From SIG588 sp045599305 (GTDB taxonomy: Bacteria > Bacillota > Clostridia > Oscillospirales > Acutalibacteraceae): 13,509 nucleotides of DNA. The notes beneath the pieces are model-generated. The model saw nothing but the letters and a program-made list of their open reading frames with translations. It had not been told where the DNA came from and ran no database searches. Position 1 is the stretch's first letter; each line of letters starts with the position of its first letter. Shown in pieces: positions 1-6,544 of this stretch. The stretch lies in contig JAZRVU010000044.1 in NCBI GenBank assembly GCA_045599305.1, forward strand, positions 1 to 13,509. The letters run 5' to 3'. The position numbers and the translations under genes are program-made.

Positions 1-323
1 CACAGTCGGCGGCGGCCGGCGGCGGCGAGGGGCGCCCGCCGCCGCCGGTGCAGGCGTTCAGCGGGGTCATCTCCCGCAAGATCGTGTCGGTGTCCTCCAA
101 GATCGTGTTCGTGCTGCGCCGTCTGCGCGAGCACGCCACGGTGTCCTATCGCTCTCTCTATGACGGCGCCAAAAGCCGGTCGGATCTGGTCGCCACATTT
201 TTGGCGGTGCTGGAACTGATCAAAGCAGATCGCATCCGCGTGGACGGCGAGGGCGACGCACAGACGGTGCGGGTCGGCAGCGTGACCGGGGATGCGCCGC
301 TGGTCATTGAAGAACCGGATTAA
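1..323 (+). CDS. scpA: Segregation and condensation protein A, C-terminal part (5' end outside window)
   Basis: The reading frame is open from the first bases (codons in phase from position 3), so the gene starts upstream of the window. About 107 C-terminal residues are visible. The stretch after the GGGEGRPPPP linker (FSGVISRKIVSVSSKI, then VLRRLREHATVSYRSL) is the conserved C-terminal winged-helix region of the ScpA kleisin. In the family this part binds the SMC head, and ScpA forms the SMC-ScpAB condensin-like complex that organises and segregates the chromosome. The last residues (VIEEPD) are acidic. scpB follows after 26 bases, the usual Firmicutes pairing. The identification rests on motif recognition and on the adjacent scpB. 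The Gly/Pro-rich linker near the window start is a lineage-variable part of the protein. Confidence 0.88.
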   Translation, partial: QSAAAGGGEGRPPPPVQAFSGVISRKIVSVSSKIVFVLRRLREHATVSYRSLYDGAKSRSDLVATFLAVLELIKADRIRVDGEGDAQTVRVGSVTGDAPLVIEEPD

Positions 324-349
324 AAGCAGAAAGGTACGGGTATACTCTC

Positions 350-952
350 ATGGAGATCAAACGATATCAGGCGGTGCTGGAAGCAGTGTTGTTTGCCAGC
401 GGCGAGCCGATCCCGGTGGAGCGTCTGGCCGATGCGCTGGAGTTGGATGAAGAGGACGTGGAGCGTCTGGCCGAGGATCTGGCACAGGACTATCGCACCC
501 GCGGCGGCGGCCTCACCATTCTGCGGCTGGATGACAGTTATCAGATGTGCACCAAGCGCGATTTTGCGCCCTATATCCGCCGTGCCATGGAGATCCGCCG
601 CAACACGCCGCTTTCGCAGGCGGCCATGGAGGTGCTGGCCATTGTGGCGTATAATCAGCCGGTCACCCGCGCGGTGATCGAGCAGGTGCGCGGCGTGGAC
701 TGCGGCGCCGTGCTGCAGGGGCTGCAGCAAAAGCAACTGGTGGAGGAGAAGGGACGTCTGGAACTGCCCGGCCGTCCGCTGCTTTACGGGACTACGGTGC
801 ATTTCCTGCGCTGCTTTGGCATCTCATCGTTGGAAGAACTGCCGCCGCTGCCGAAGATGGGCGGCGAGGAGGAAATGGAGGAGCCGACGCTGGATGAGAT
901 GATCCGCGAAAACGATGCACTTGCCGCCGGTGCGGCGGTCGGTCAGCCGTGA
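350..952 (+). CDS. scpB: Segregation and condensation protein B
   Basis: This 200-residue protein matches ScpB in length and layout: two winged-helix domains followed by an acidic tail. Landmarks are the N-terminal YQAVLEAVLFASGEPIP (about residues 6-22), the segment PLSQAAMEVLAIVAYNQPVT (about 88-107) and the second domain's LPGRPLLYGTT (about 139-149). ScpB dimerises and binds the ScpA linker in the SMC-ScpAB complex, acting in the cytoplasm on the nucleoid. The ATG at 350 is preceded by an AGAAAGG ribosome site about 14 bases upstream. The stop codon overlaps the GTG start of the next gene, indicating translational coupling. The C-terminal tail is rich in Glu and Pro, as is common in the family. 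Confidence 0.95.
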   Translation: MEIKRYQAVLEAVLFASGEPIPVERLADALELDEEDVERLAEDLAQDYRTRGGGLTILRLDDSYQMCTKRDFAPYIRRAMEIRRNTPLSQAAMEVLAIVAYNQPVTRAVIEQVRGVDCGAVLQGLQQKQLVEEKGRLELPGRPLLYGTTVHFLRCFGISSLEELPPLPKMGGEEEMEEPTLDEMIRENDALAAGAAVGQP

Positions 953-1569
953 TCGCTCTGTACATTCTGGCCGGGCTGCTGCTGTTGTTGCTGCTGCCGG
1001 TGAGCGCCCGGTTCTGTTTTAACGGGAAAAGCCGCCTCACAGTGCGCTATGCCGGTATTCCGGTGTGGCGGTTCGATTCCGAGGCGACCGAAAAGAAAAC
1101 GAAGAAGCGCGCCACGGCCGGCCCGAAACCGACCGGTAAGAATTCCACGCTGCAAAAACTCACCGCAGAACTGAAGGACGGCGGTGCCGGAGTGGCGGTG
1201 GTGTTCAGTGAAGCGGCCAAGCAACTCGGGAAATTGTCGCGGCGGCTGATCCGCACGATCCATGTGCGCCGCTTTTGGGTAGAGATCGCCGTGGGCGGCA
1301 AGGACGCTTCGCAGACCGCGATGAAATACGGCGCTTTGTGCAGCCCTGTCCACACCGCCCGTACCCTGCTGGAGATACAACTGCGCACAAAAAAGATCGA
1401 GGTGGATATGCGCCCCGATTTTTGCCGGGAGCAGGATGCGGTGGCGGCGGACGTGCGGGCCTTCGTGCTGCCGCTGGCGGTATTGTGTTTCGGTTTTCAA
1501 ACGGTGTGGTCACTGTTTTGGTCAATGACGAAACTTTCCAAAGGGAGAAAGGAAGTTCAAGATGGATAA
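949..1569 (+). CDS. DUF2953 membrane protein (YtfI-like)
   Basis: The protein has about 206 residues, starting at a GTG that overlaps the scpB stop by four bases (GTGA). The first 20 residues form a hydrophobic segment with seven consecutive leucines, probably a membrane anchor. A basic Lys/Thr-rich stretch (about 46-66) follows, then a soluble domain. A second hydrophobic segment lies near the C-terminus (about 170-191). The pattern KYGALCSP ... EIQLRTKKIEVDMRPDF (about 127-158) is typical of DUF2953 proteins, which neighbour ytfJ in Firmicutes (YtfI in Bacillus). Their biochemical role is unknown; a sporulation link is inferred from context. It overlaps the following ytfJ/gerW start by eight bases, so the two are probably co-translated. 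Confidence 0.75.
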   Translation: MIALYILAGLLLLLLLPVSARFCFNGKSRLTVRYAGIPVWRFDSEATEKKTKKRATAGPKPTGKNSTLQKLTAELKDGGAGVAVVFSEAAKQLGKLSRRLIRTIHVRRFWVEIAVGGKDASQTAMKYGALCSPVHTARTLLEIQLRTKKIEVDMRPDFCREQDAVAADVRAFVLPLAVLCFGFQTVWSLFWSMTKLSKGRKEVQDG

Positions 1570-1927
1570 GACGGTCAATTCTCTGTTGGGTGTGACAATG
1601 GATAAGGTGAAGGAAATGGTGGATGTGGACACCGTGATCGGCACGCCCATCACGGTGGATGGTATCACCATGATCCCGGTTTCCAAGGTGACCTACGGCT
1701 TTGCCGGCGGCGGTTCCGATCTGCCCACCAAGAAAGAGACGCAGTTGTTCGGCGGCGGCTCGGGTGCGGGGATCACCGTCACGCCGATCGCCTTCATCAC
1801 CGTGCGCGACGGCAGCGTGAATGTGTTGCCGCTCATCACCCAGCCCAGTTCGGTGGATTCGCTCATCAGCAAACTGCCGGACGCGGTCGATCAGATCAAG
1901 ACCCGCTTCGACAAAAAGAAAGACTGA
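1562..1927 (+). CDS. ytfJ: GerW family sporulation protein (YtfJ)
   Basis: This 121-residue protein has the hallmark of the YtfJ/GerW family: a short N-terminal helix (VNSLLGVTMDKVKEMVDVDT), then GTPITVDGITMIPVSKVTYG and Gly-rich loops (AGGGSD about 49-54, FGGGSGAG about 64-71), then VTPIAFITV. GerW is a spore protein needed for a normal germination response in Bacillus; the molecular activity is not known. The ATG at 1562 lies inside the 3' end of the DUF2953 gene, with an AAAGGAAG ribosome site just upstream. The Lys-rich C-terminus (RFDKKKD) ends the family fold without extension. With its DUF2953 neighbour it forms a conserved clostridial pair, which suggests this organism belongs to a spore-forming lineage. 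Confidence 0.92.
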   Translation: MDKTVNSLLGVTMDKVKEMVDVDTVIGTPITVDGITMIPVSKVTYGFAGGGSDLPTKKETQLFGGGSGAGITVTPIAFITVRDGSVNVLPLITQPSSVDSLISKLPDAVDQIKTRFDKKKD

Positions 1928-1948
1928 TATCCGCATGAATGCCGGTTT

Positions 1949-1974
1949 CTCCACATAGGTTTGTGGGGAGGGGG
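1949..1974 (+). promoter_or_regulatory. Small hairpin overlapping the ribosome site of the carboxypeptidase gene
   Basis: CTCCACA (1949-1955) can pair with TGTGGGG (1962-1968), giving seven pairs with one G-U and a six-base loop. The 3' arm runs into the purine-rich ribosome site (GGGGAGGGGG, 1965-1974) just before the ATG at 1977. In an RNA this could partly hide the ribosome site. There is no T-run after it, so it is not an intrinsic terminator. The pairing is seen directly; a regulatory role is only inferred. Confidence 0.35.
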
Positions 1975-1976
1975 CG

Positions 1977-3107
1977 ATGGATATGCGGCGTTTGGCGATG
2001 TGCGTGCTGGCGATATGTCTGTTTTGGCAGGCGATACCGCCCATGCAGGCCGCGGCGGTCTCTGCCGTTTCGGCGGTGGTTTTCGAGCCGACGAGCGGGA
2101 CGGTGTTATTTGAAAAGGACGCGCACACGCCCCGTGCCATGGCCAGCACCACCAAACTGATGACGGCGCTGTTGGCGGCGGATGCCGGCGACTGGGAGCG
2201 CGATGTGACCGTCACCGCCGAAATGACGGCGGTAGAGGGCAGTTCACTGGGGCTTCGCCCCGGTGACCGCTTGACTTTGCGCGATACGGTGTGCGGTATG
2301 CTGCTCGCCTCCGGAAATGACGCGGCCAATGCCGTGGCACTCACGCTGGCCGGGTCACTGCCCGCCTTTGCCGAAATGATGAACGCCAAAGCGGCCGCGC
2401 TGGGCATGGCGGATTCCCATTTTGTCACCCCTTCGGGACTGGATGCCGAGGGGCACGCCGCTTCGGCCTACGATATGGCCCTGCTGGGCGCCGCCGTGCT
2501 GAAAGACGACACGCTCCGGTCGATCTGCGCCATGAAAAGCGCCACGCTGTCGGTGGGCGACCGCCGCATCACGGTGACCAACCACAACCGGCTGCTGTCG
2601 CTGTTCCCCGATGCCATCGGGCTCAAGACCGGCTTTACCAAAAAGTCCGGCCGCTGCCTTGTTTCGGCGGCCGAGCGGGACGGCGTGACGCTGGTGGCCG
2701 TTACCCTGAACGACGGCAACGACTGGAACGACCACATTGCCATGCTGGAGGAGGGCTTCTCCCGTGTGAAAGCGGTGGAACTGCCCCGGCCGGTGCTGCC
2801 CGATCTGCCGGTGGCGGGCGGGACAGAGGCGGCAGTGCCGCTGATGTGTGAAGCGCCCGCACCACTGGTGCTGCCCGCAGGGCAGGAGGGGCGGGTGTCC
2901 ATGACCCTCTGTCTGCCGCGCTTCGTGCTGGCGCCTGTGGCGGCAGATGATCCGGTGGGCGAGGCAATCTATTCGCTGGACGGTGAAGTGCTTTGCCGCT
3001 GTCCCGTCACGGCACAAACAGCGGTGGCCGCACGCCCTGTGGCCGGCCGTGGGGCGCGATTTTTGGAATATGTCCGCCTGCTGTGGCGGGCGCTGATCTA
3101 TACATAA
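1977..3107 (+). CDS. D-alanyl-D-alanine carboxypeptidase (S11 family, DacB/DacF-like penicillin-binding protein)
   Basis: The 376-residue protein carries all three serine transpeptidase-fold motifs in S11 order: STTK (Ser57 nucleophile, Lys60), SGN (112-114) and KTG (217-219). A hydrophobic signal segment (about 5-27) ends in MQAAA, so the enzyme is exported. A C-terminal amphipathic stretch (FLEYVRLLWRALIY) probably peripherally anchors it to the membrane. The family removes the terminal D-Ala from peptidoglycan stem pentapeptides and so sets cross-linking. Its place after ytfJ and before rluB matches dacB of Bacillus, which acts on spore cortex, but sequence alone cannot separate a spore role from a vegetative one. 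ATG 1977 has a ribosome site 5 bases upstream; an in-frame ATG at 1983 is an equally plausible start. Confidence 0.9.
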   Translation: MDMRRLAMCVLAICLFWQAIPPMQAAAVSAVSAVVFEPTSGTVLFEKDAHTPRAMASTTKLMTALLAADAGDWERDVTVTAEMTAVEGSSLGLRPGDRLTLRDTVCGMLLASGNDAANAVALTLAGSLPAFAEMMNAKAAALGMADSHFVTPSGLDAEGHAASAYDMALLGAAVLKDDTLRSICAMKSATLSVGDRRITVTNHNRLLSLFPDAIGLKTGFTKKSGRCLVSAAERDGVTLVAVTLNDGNDWNDHIAMLEEGFSRVKAVELPRPVLPDLPVAGGTEAAVPLMCEAPAPLVLPAGQEGRVSMTLCLPRFVLAPVAADDPVGEAIYSLDGEVLCRCPVTAQTAVAARPVAGRGARFLEYVRLLWRALIYT

Positions 3108-3121
3108 AGGACTGAAAACAT

Positions 3122-3916
3122 ATGGCACAGGAACGTTTGCAGAAAATACTTTCCGAACGCGGAGTGGCTTCCCGCCGCAAAGCGGAGGAACTGATCGAGC
3201 GGGGGAAAGTGAAGGTCAACGGCCATATCGCCTCGCTGGGGGATAAGGCCGATCCGTTTCACGATGTGATCCTCGTGGCCGGCAAACGGCTGGCCGCCGC
3301 GGAAGAGGCGACCTATATCCTGCTGAACAAGCCGCGCGGCTATGTGACCACCATGAGTGATGAATTGGGCCGCAAATGCGTGGCCGAATTGGTGGCGGAT
3401 GCCGGCGTGCGGGTCTATCCCGTGGGACGGCTGGATCGCGAGTCGGAGGGAATGCTGCTGCTCACCAACGACGGCGATTTTGCCAACGCCATCACCCATC
3501 CCTCCACCCATGTGCCCAAGCGCTATCGCGTCACGGTGCGCGGCGAGGTGACGGACGAAAAACTGGAGGCCATCCGCAGCGGTATCGAACTGGACGGCCG
3601 CCGCACACTGCCCGCCGATGTGTCTCTGGCACTGAAGGAGCCGGAACGCACGGTGCTGGAGATCGTGCTGTATGAGGGGCGCAACCGCCAGATCCGCCGG
3701 ATGTGCGAGGTGTTGGAACTGGATGTGATCCGTCTGCGCCGCAACGCCATCGGTACCGTGAAGCTGGGGGTGCTGCCCACCGGCAAATGGCGGTATCTCA
3801 CCCCGCGTGAGGTGAAAGCGCTGGTGCAGGCCACCGGCGTGCCGCAGAAGGTGGCGGCGGAGTATATCAAGAAAGGAAGTGTGCCGCATGATCCGCATTC
3901 TTCCCGACGCGGTTGA
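3122..3916 (+). CDS. rluB: 23S rRNA pseudouridine synthase, RluB/RsuA family
   Basis: The 264-residue protein begins with an S4 RNA-binding domain (about 1-60; ERLQKILSERGVASRRKAEE). The RsuA/RluB/E/F catalytic domain follows. GRLDRESEGMLLLTNDG (about 102-118) contains the catalytic aspartate, Asp105, and EGRNRQIRRMCE (about 185-196) is the second family signature. These enzymes isomerise a specific uridine in rRNA; Gram-positive members with this context are called RluB and modify the 23S peptidyl-transferase region. The ATG at 3122 follows the carboxypeptidase stop by 14 bases, with an AAAGGA ribosome site. The last 29 bases overlap the next small gene. RsuA-type specificity for 16S rRNA cannot be excluded from sequence, but the synteny favours RluB. 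Confidence 0.93.
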   Translation: MAQERLQKILSERGVASRRKAEELIERGKVKVNGHIASLGDKADPFHDVILVAGKRLAAAEEATYILLNKPRGYVTTMSDELGRKCVAELVADAGVRVYPVGRLDRESEGMLLLTNDGDFANAITHPSTHVPKRYRVTVRGEVTDEKLEAIRSGIELDGRRTLPADVSLALKEPERTVLEIVLYEGRNRQIRRMCEVLELDVIRLRRNAIGTVKLGVLPTGKWRYLTPREVKALVQATGVPQKVAAEYIKKGSVPHDPHSSRRG

Positions 3917-4202
3917 GGAGGGACGATTCCTGTTGTATGACGGTGAGACCGTCTGCGGCAGCGCCGAGGCGGCCTTCGGTGACCGGGTACAGATCCTGTC
4001 GGCGGAAGCACCGGACGAATTGCTGACCGAGGGATTGGTGCGCGCCCTGCTCAATGCCGGCCGTCTGCGCGAGATCCCCACGGCATTCTGTGTCAACGAG
4101 TCACTGTTCCCGCTGCTGCGGCGGCTGGAGTTTACCCCCGGCAAAGAGGGGCTCGAAGTGGATATCGCGGAATTCTTCTTCCGCGGCTGTCATCATTCAT
4201 AA
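3888..4202 (+). CDS. Small hypothetical protein, possible GNAT-like fold
   Basis: This 104-residue ORF starts at the ATG at 3888, inside the end of rluB. GAAAGGAAG lies about 7 bases upstream; an in-frame GTG at 3879 is less likely because it sits within that ribosome site. The order of elements resembles the second half of an N-acetyltransferase fold: a strand (AEAAFGDRVQILSAEA), a helix (LTEGLVRALLNAGRLREI), TAFCVNESLFPLLRRLEF, then FTPGKEGLEVDI. The acetyl-CoA-binding RxxGxG/A loop is not evident, so catalytic activity is doubtful. No confident family can be given. It is the last gene before the terminator at 4208 and is co-transcribed with rluB. GC content and codon use match the neighbours, which supports a real gene. 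Confidence 0.65.
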   Translation: MIRILPDAVEEGRFLLYDGETVCGSAEAAFGDRVQILSAEAPDELLTEGLVRALLNAGRLREIPTAFCVNESLFPLLRRLEFTPGKEGLEVDIAEFFFRGCHHS

Positions 4203-4207
4203 AAATA

Positions 4208-4242
4208 TGCCGTGTCCTTTTTGGGGATACGGCACTTTTTTT
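4208..4242 (+). terminator. Intrinsic terminator closing the scpA-rluB gene run
   Basis: TGCCGTGTCC (4208-4217) pairs with GGATACGGCA (4225-4234), a ten-pair stem with one G-U, enclosing a seven-base loop. A seven-T run follows at 4236-4242. It begins six bases after the stop of the small GNAT-like ORF. An A-rich stretch just before the stem means the same element could also stop transcription from the opposite strand, though no opposing gene was seen. Confidence 0.9.
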
Positions 4243-4273
4243 GCAAATCGGTCGGAAAAATTGCCCGCAAAGG

Positions 4274-4302
4274 TTGAAGAATGCGGAGTTTTCTGTTATA
4301 CT
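4274..4302 (+). promoter_or_regulatory. Sigma-A type promoter for thyX-tmk
   Basis: TTGAAG (4274-4279) and TATACT (4297-4302) are separated by 17 bases. A TGn extension (4294-4296) precedes the -10 box. The element lies in the AT-rich gap between the terminator at 4208-4242 and thyX. Transcription should start near 4309-4311, leaving a leader of about 46 bases. No riboswitch would fit in so short a leader. Confidence 0.85.
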
Positions 4303-4356
4303 AATATTGAATATGGGGTTCTCTGCCCTTGAATATCCGTCAAGGAGGCACTTACC

Positions 4357-5127
4357 GTGAAAGTCAAACTCATTACCTATACCCCTGACCCGGAACAGAC
4401 GGTGGCCGTTGCCGCCAGATTGTGCTATTCTCCCTCCACCATCGACGAGGTGACCGAAAAGCTCACACCCGAAAAAACGGCGCAGTTCGTGGAGATGCTG
4501 GGTGATCTGGGGCATGACAGCCCCGTGGAGCACGCCTATTTCACTTTTGGGATCGAAGACGTGTCCCGCTCGCTTCTGGCGGAGATCACGCGTCACCGCA
4601 TCGCATCGTTCAGCGTGCAGAGCCAGCGCTATGTGACCGCCAACCATTTCTGCTACGTCACCCCGCCGGCCATCGCCGAGGTGCCCGAAGCGGCCGAGGA
4701 ATTCCAGCTGGCCATGGCAGAGGATCAGGCGCACTATGAGCGGTTGGCCGATCTGCTGCGCGCCAAACATACCGCCGCTTTCATTGCCGAGGGGATGTCT
4801 CCCGAGGCGGCGGCCAAGGCGGCCGAAAAGCGTGCCATCGAGGATGCCCGCTTCGTGCTGCCCAATGCCTGCACCACCAAGATCATGATGAGCATGGATG
4901 CCCGCAGTCTGCGCAATTTCTTCCGTCTGCGCTGCTGCAACCGCGCCCAGTGGGAGATCCGCGCGCTGGCTACCGAAATGCTCCGCCTGTGTCTGGGAGT
5001 GGCGCCGCATCTGTTTGCCAAATCCGGCCCCGGCTGCCTGAACGGCGCCTGTCCGGAGGGTAAAATGTGCTGCGGCAAAACGGCCGAGGTGCGGGCAAAA
5101 TTCGCGGCATTGAAGGAGCAGGCGTGA
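4357..5127 (+). CDS. thyX: Flavin-dependent thymidylate synthase
   Basis: The 256-residue protein has the ThyX signature RHRxxSxxxxSxR (79-91; RHR at 79-81, Ser84, Ser89, Arg91) and the downstream block NFFRLRCCNRAQWEIR (about 187-202). ThyX makes dTMP from dUMP using methylene-tetrahydrofolate, FAD and NADPH, and replaces ThyA. It starts at GTG 4357, eight bases after a perfect AAGGAGG (4342-4348). The C-terminal tail is Cys-rich: Cys227, 232, 238 and 239 within GPGCLNGACPEGKMCCGK. A similar Cys tail occurs in other clostridial ThyX proteins as I recall them, and may bind metal, but this is not shown. The stop codon overlaps the tmk start, coupling dTMP synthesis to its phosphorylation. A promoter lies upstream, so this is the first gene of its unit. 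Confidence 0.97.
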   Translation: MKVKLITYTPDPEQTVAVAARLCYSPSTIDEVTEKLTPEKTAQFVEMLGDLGHDSPVEHAYFTFGIEDVSRSLLAEITRHRIASFSVQSQRYVTANHFCYVTPPAIAEVPEAAEEFQLAMAEDQAHYERLADLLRAKHTAAFIAEGMSPEAAAKAAEKRAIEDARFVLPNACTTKIMMSMDARSLRNFFRLRCCNRAQWEIRALATEMLRLCLGVAPHLFAKSGPGCLNGACPEGKMCCGKTAEVRAKFAALKEQA

Positions 5128-5795
5128 TGGGACGGCTCGTGGTGGTGGACGGACTGGACGGCAGCGGCAAAAGCACGCAGCTGGCCCGGTTGGATGCGCA
5201 TTTTTCCGGCAGTGGGATCGCCTATCGGCAGATCTCCTTTCCGGATTACGCCAATCCCTCGTCCACTTTGGTGAAGATGTATCTCGAAGGGGAGTTCGGT
5301 ACCCGTCCCGAGGACGTGAATGCCTATGCTTCCTCCTCGTTTTTCGCGGTCGACCGGTTTGCCAGTTATAAGCAGTTTTGGCAGGAGGCCTATCTGCGGG
5401 GCGATCTTATCGTAGCCGCCCGCTATACCACCTCCAATGCCATCCACCAGATGTCCAAACTGCCCCGCGAGGAGTGGGACACCTATCTTGACTGGCTGGC
5501 GGAATATGAATATGACCGGCTCGGCCTGCCGCGGCCGGATTGCGTGATCTTTCTGGATATGCCGCCGAAGGTGGCGGATAAACTGGTGCTGTCCCGCTAT
5601 CACGGGGATGCCGGGCAGAAGGATATCCACGAGCGCGCGGCGGATTACCTAAAGGCCTGCCGCCCCGCGGCACTCTATGCCGCCGAAAAACTCGGCTGGC
5701 GGGTGATCTCCTGTGCCGAAGGGGTTGAGCCGCGGGAGCGGGAAGCGATCACGGCCGATATCCTGTCTGTGATCGCCCGGGATGTGTCTTTATAA
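5127..5795 (+). CDS. tmk: Thymidylate (dTMP) kinase
   Basis: This 222-residue P-loop kinase has Walker A GLDGSGKST (residues 9-17), a DRF at 76-78, the ARYTTSN segment (98-104) and a LID-like region RYHGDAGQKDIHE (about 157-169). It phosphorylates dTMP to dTDP and so acts directly after ThyX. The ATG at 5127 shares one base with the thyX stop (TGATG) and has GAAGGAG just upstream. An upstream in-frame start at 5067 would add 20 residues ahead of the P-loop strand and is unlikely. The FPDYANPSSTLVKMYLEGEF segment replaces the EPGGT-type loop of classical bacterial Tmk, typical of a clostridial subgroup. A related deoxynucleoside kinase is possible, but the pairing with thyX favours dTMP kinase. 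Confidence 0.92.
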   Translation: MGRLVVVDGLDGSGKSTQLARLDAHFSGSGIAYRQISFPDYANPSSTLVKMYLEGEFGTRPEDVNAYASSSFFAVDRFASYKQFWQEAYLRGDLIVAARYTTSNAIHQMSKLPREEWDTYLDWLAEYEYDRLGLPRPDCVIFLDMPPKVADKLVLSRYHGDAGQKDIHERAADYLKACRPAALYAAEKLGWRVISCAEGVEPREREAITADILSVIARDVSL

Positions 5796-6004
5796 CTGTA
5801 AGGTGATTTCACTTTGCACGCGGCTGGTCATCCCCGCAGAATAAGCAAGTCTTGCAAAAGACGATTTTCGGCCGATTTCAGCGGGAACGTGTGCGGATGA
5901 ACCGCAGCAGACCTCGATGTGACAAGTTTTTTTCTTGTCGATGCAACAAGGTGCAAAAATATACCCCCATTTAATTTTCAGCCTGATACAAGGAGAAAAT
6001 CAAC
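5796..6004 (+). other. Longest intergenic gap; possible structured transcript, no recognised RNA family
   Basis: This 209-base gap holds no plausible ORF. GCTGGTCAT..CCGC (5823-5837) can pair over a distance with GCGGATGAaCCgcAGC (5893-5908), giving 13 pairs with small bulges. Nearby, CTTtGCACG (5812-5820) can pair with TGTGaCAAG (5918-5926), directly before seven T (5927-5933). Competing local hairpins exist: GCGG 5820-5823 with CCGC 5834-5837, and TGCGG 5892-5896 with CCGCA 5902-5906. The bases from 5950 are AT-rich and contain TATACC (5960-5965) and a good AAGGAG for the next gene (5990-5995). I recognise no THF, preQ1, cobalamin, SRP, tmRNA or 6C signature. The -10-like TATAAC at 5791-5796 lacks a good -35. 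Confidence 0.35.
5914..5950 (+). repeat. Imperfect 13-bp direct repeat around GACAAG-T7-CTTGTC
   Basis: TCGATGTGACAAG (5914-5926) and TCGATGCAACAAG (5938-5950) match at 11 of 13 bases and are 24 bases apart start to start. Between and overlapping them, GACAAG (5921-5926) and CTTGTC (5934-5939) are perfect inverted arms around seven T. The cluster lies about 55-90 bases before the DJ-1 gene. It could be an operator or part of an RNA structure; function is not established. Confidence 0.5.
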
Positions 6005-6544
6005 ATGATTTATGTGTTTTTGGCCGACGGCTTCGAGGAAGTGGAGGCGTTGGCGCCGGTGGACGCGATGCGCCGCGCCGGATTGTCGGTGCAGACCGTC
6101 GGCGTGACCGGCAGTGTCGTCACCGGCTCCCACGGGATCCCCGTCACGGCGGATATCCCGGCCGATGCCGTCGACTTTTCCGCCATGCAGGCGGCAGTGC
6201 TGCCGGGCGGTATGCCGGGCACCAAAAATCTGGAGTCCAGCCCTGCGGTGCAGGCGGCGCTGGACTATGCCGCCGCGCACGACTGTCTTATCGCGGCGAT
6301 CTGCGCCGCCCCCTCCGTGCTGGGGCACAAGGGACTGCTTCGGGGAAAGCGTGCCACCTGCTTCCCGGGCTTTGAGCCGACCCTGGAGGGCGCCGTTGTC
6401 ACCGGCGAGTCGGTGACGGTGGACGGCCGTTTTGTCACCGGCCGCGGCGCCGGTGTGGCGTGGGAGTTCGGTCTCGCGCTCGTGTCACTGCTCTGCTCGC
6501 CCGAAGAGGCGGCCGCGCTGAAAGCGTCGATGCAATGCCGATAG
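6005..6544 (+). CDS. DJ-1/PfpI family protein
   Basis: This 179-residue protein has the DJ-1 subfamily layout. ADGFEEVEALAPVDAMRRAG (about 7-26) contains Glu14, matching DJ-1 Glu18. AVLPGGMPGT (about 64-73) and the nucleophile elbow AAICAAPSVLG with Cys100 follow, then TGRGAGVAWEFG near the C-terminus. In DJ-1 the equivalent cysteine is oxidation-sensitive; proposed activities (glyoxalase, deglycase, redox chaperone) remain disputed, and none can be assigned from sequence. Many annotations call it a ThiJ or protease homologue, but a thiamine role is not supported here. AAGGAG lies nine bases before the ATG at 6005. The last ten bases overlap the start of the next gene, so the two are coupled. 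Confidence 0.9.
   Translation: MIYVFLADGFEEVEALAPVDAMRRAGLSVQTVGVTGSVVTGSHGIPVTADIPADAVDFSAMQAAVLPGGMPGTKNLESSPAVQAALDYAAAHDCLIAAICAAPSVLGHKGLLRGKRATCFPGFEPTLEGAVVTGESVTVDGRFVTGRGAGVAWEFGLALVSLLCSPEEAAALKASMQCR

Noticed and set aside
5067..5126. A longer N-terminus for the thymidylate kinase
   Set aside because: The extra 20 residues lie within thyX, precede the P-loop strand and match nothing in the family. ATG 5127 has a good ribosome site and the coupling overlap.
5801..5815. Hairpin AGGTG-ATTT-CACTT as a terminator for tmk
   Set aside because: The stem is five pairs with one G-U and there is no adequate T-run after it.
5921..5939. Intrinsic terminator at GACAAG-T7-CTTGTC
   Set aside because: The T-run is in the loop rather than after the stem, and the stem has only six pairs, so it does not fit an intrinsic terminator on the + strand.
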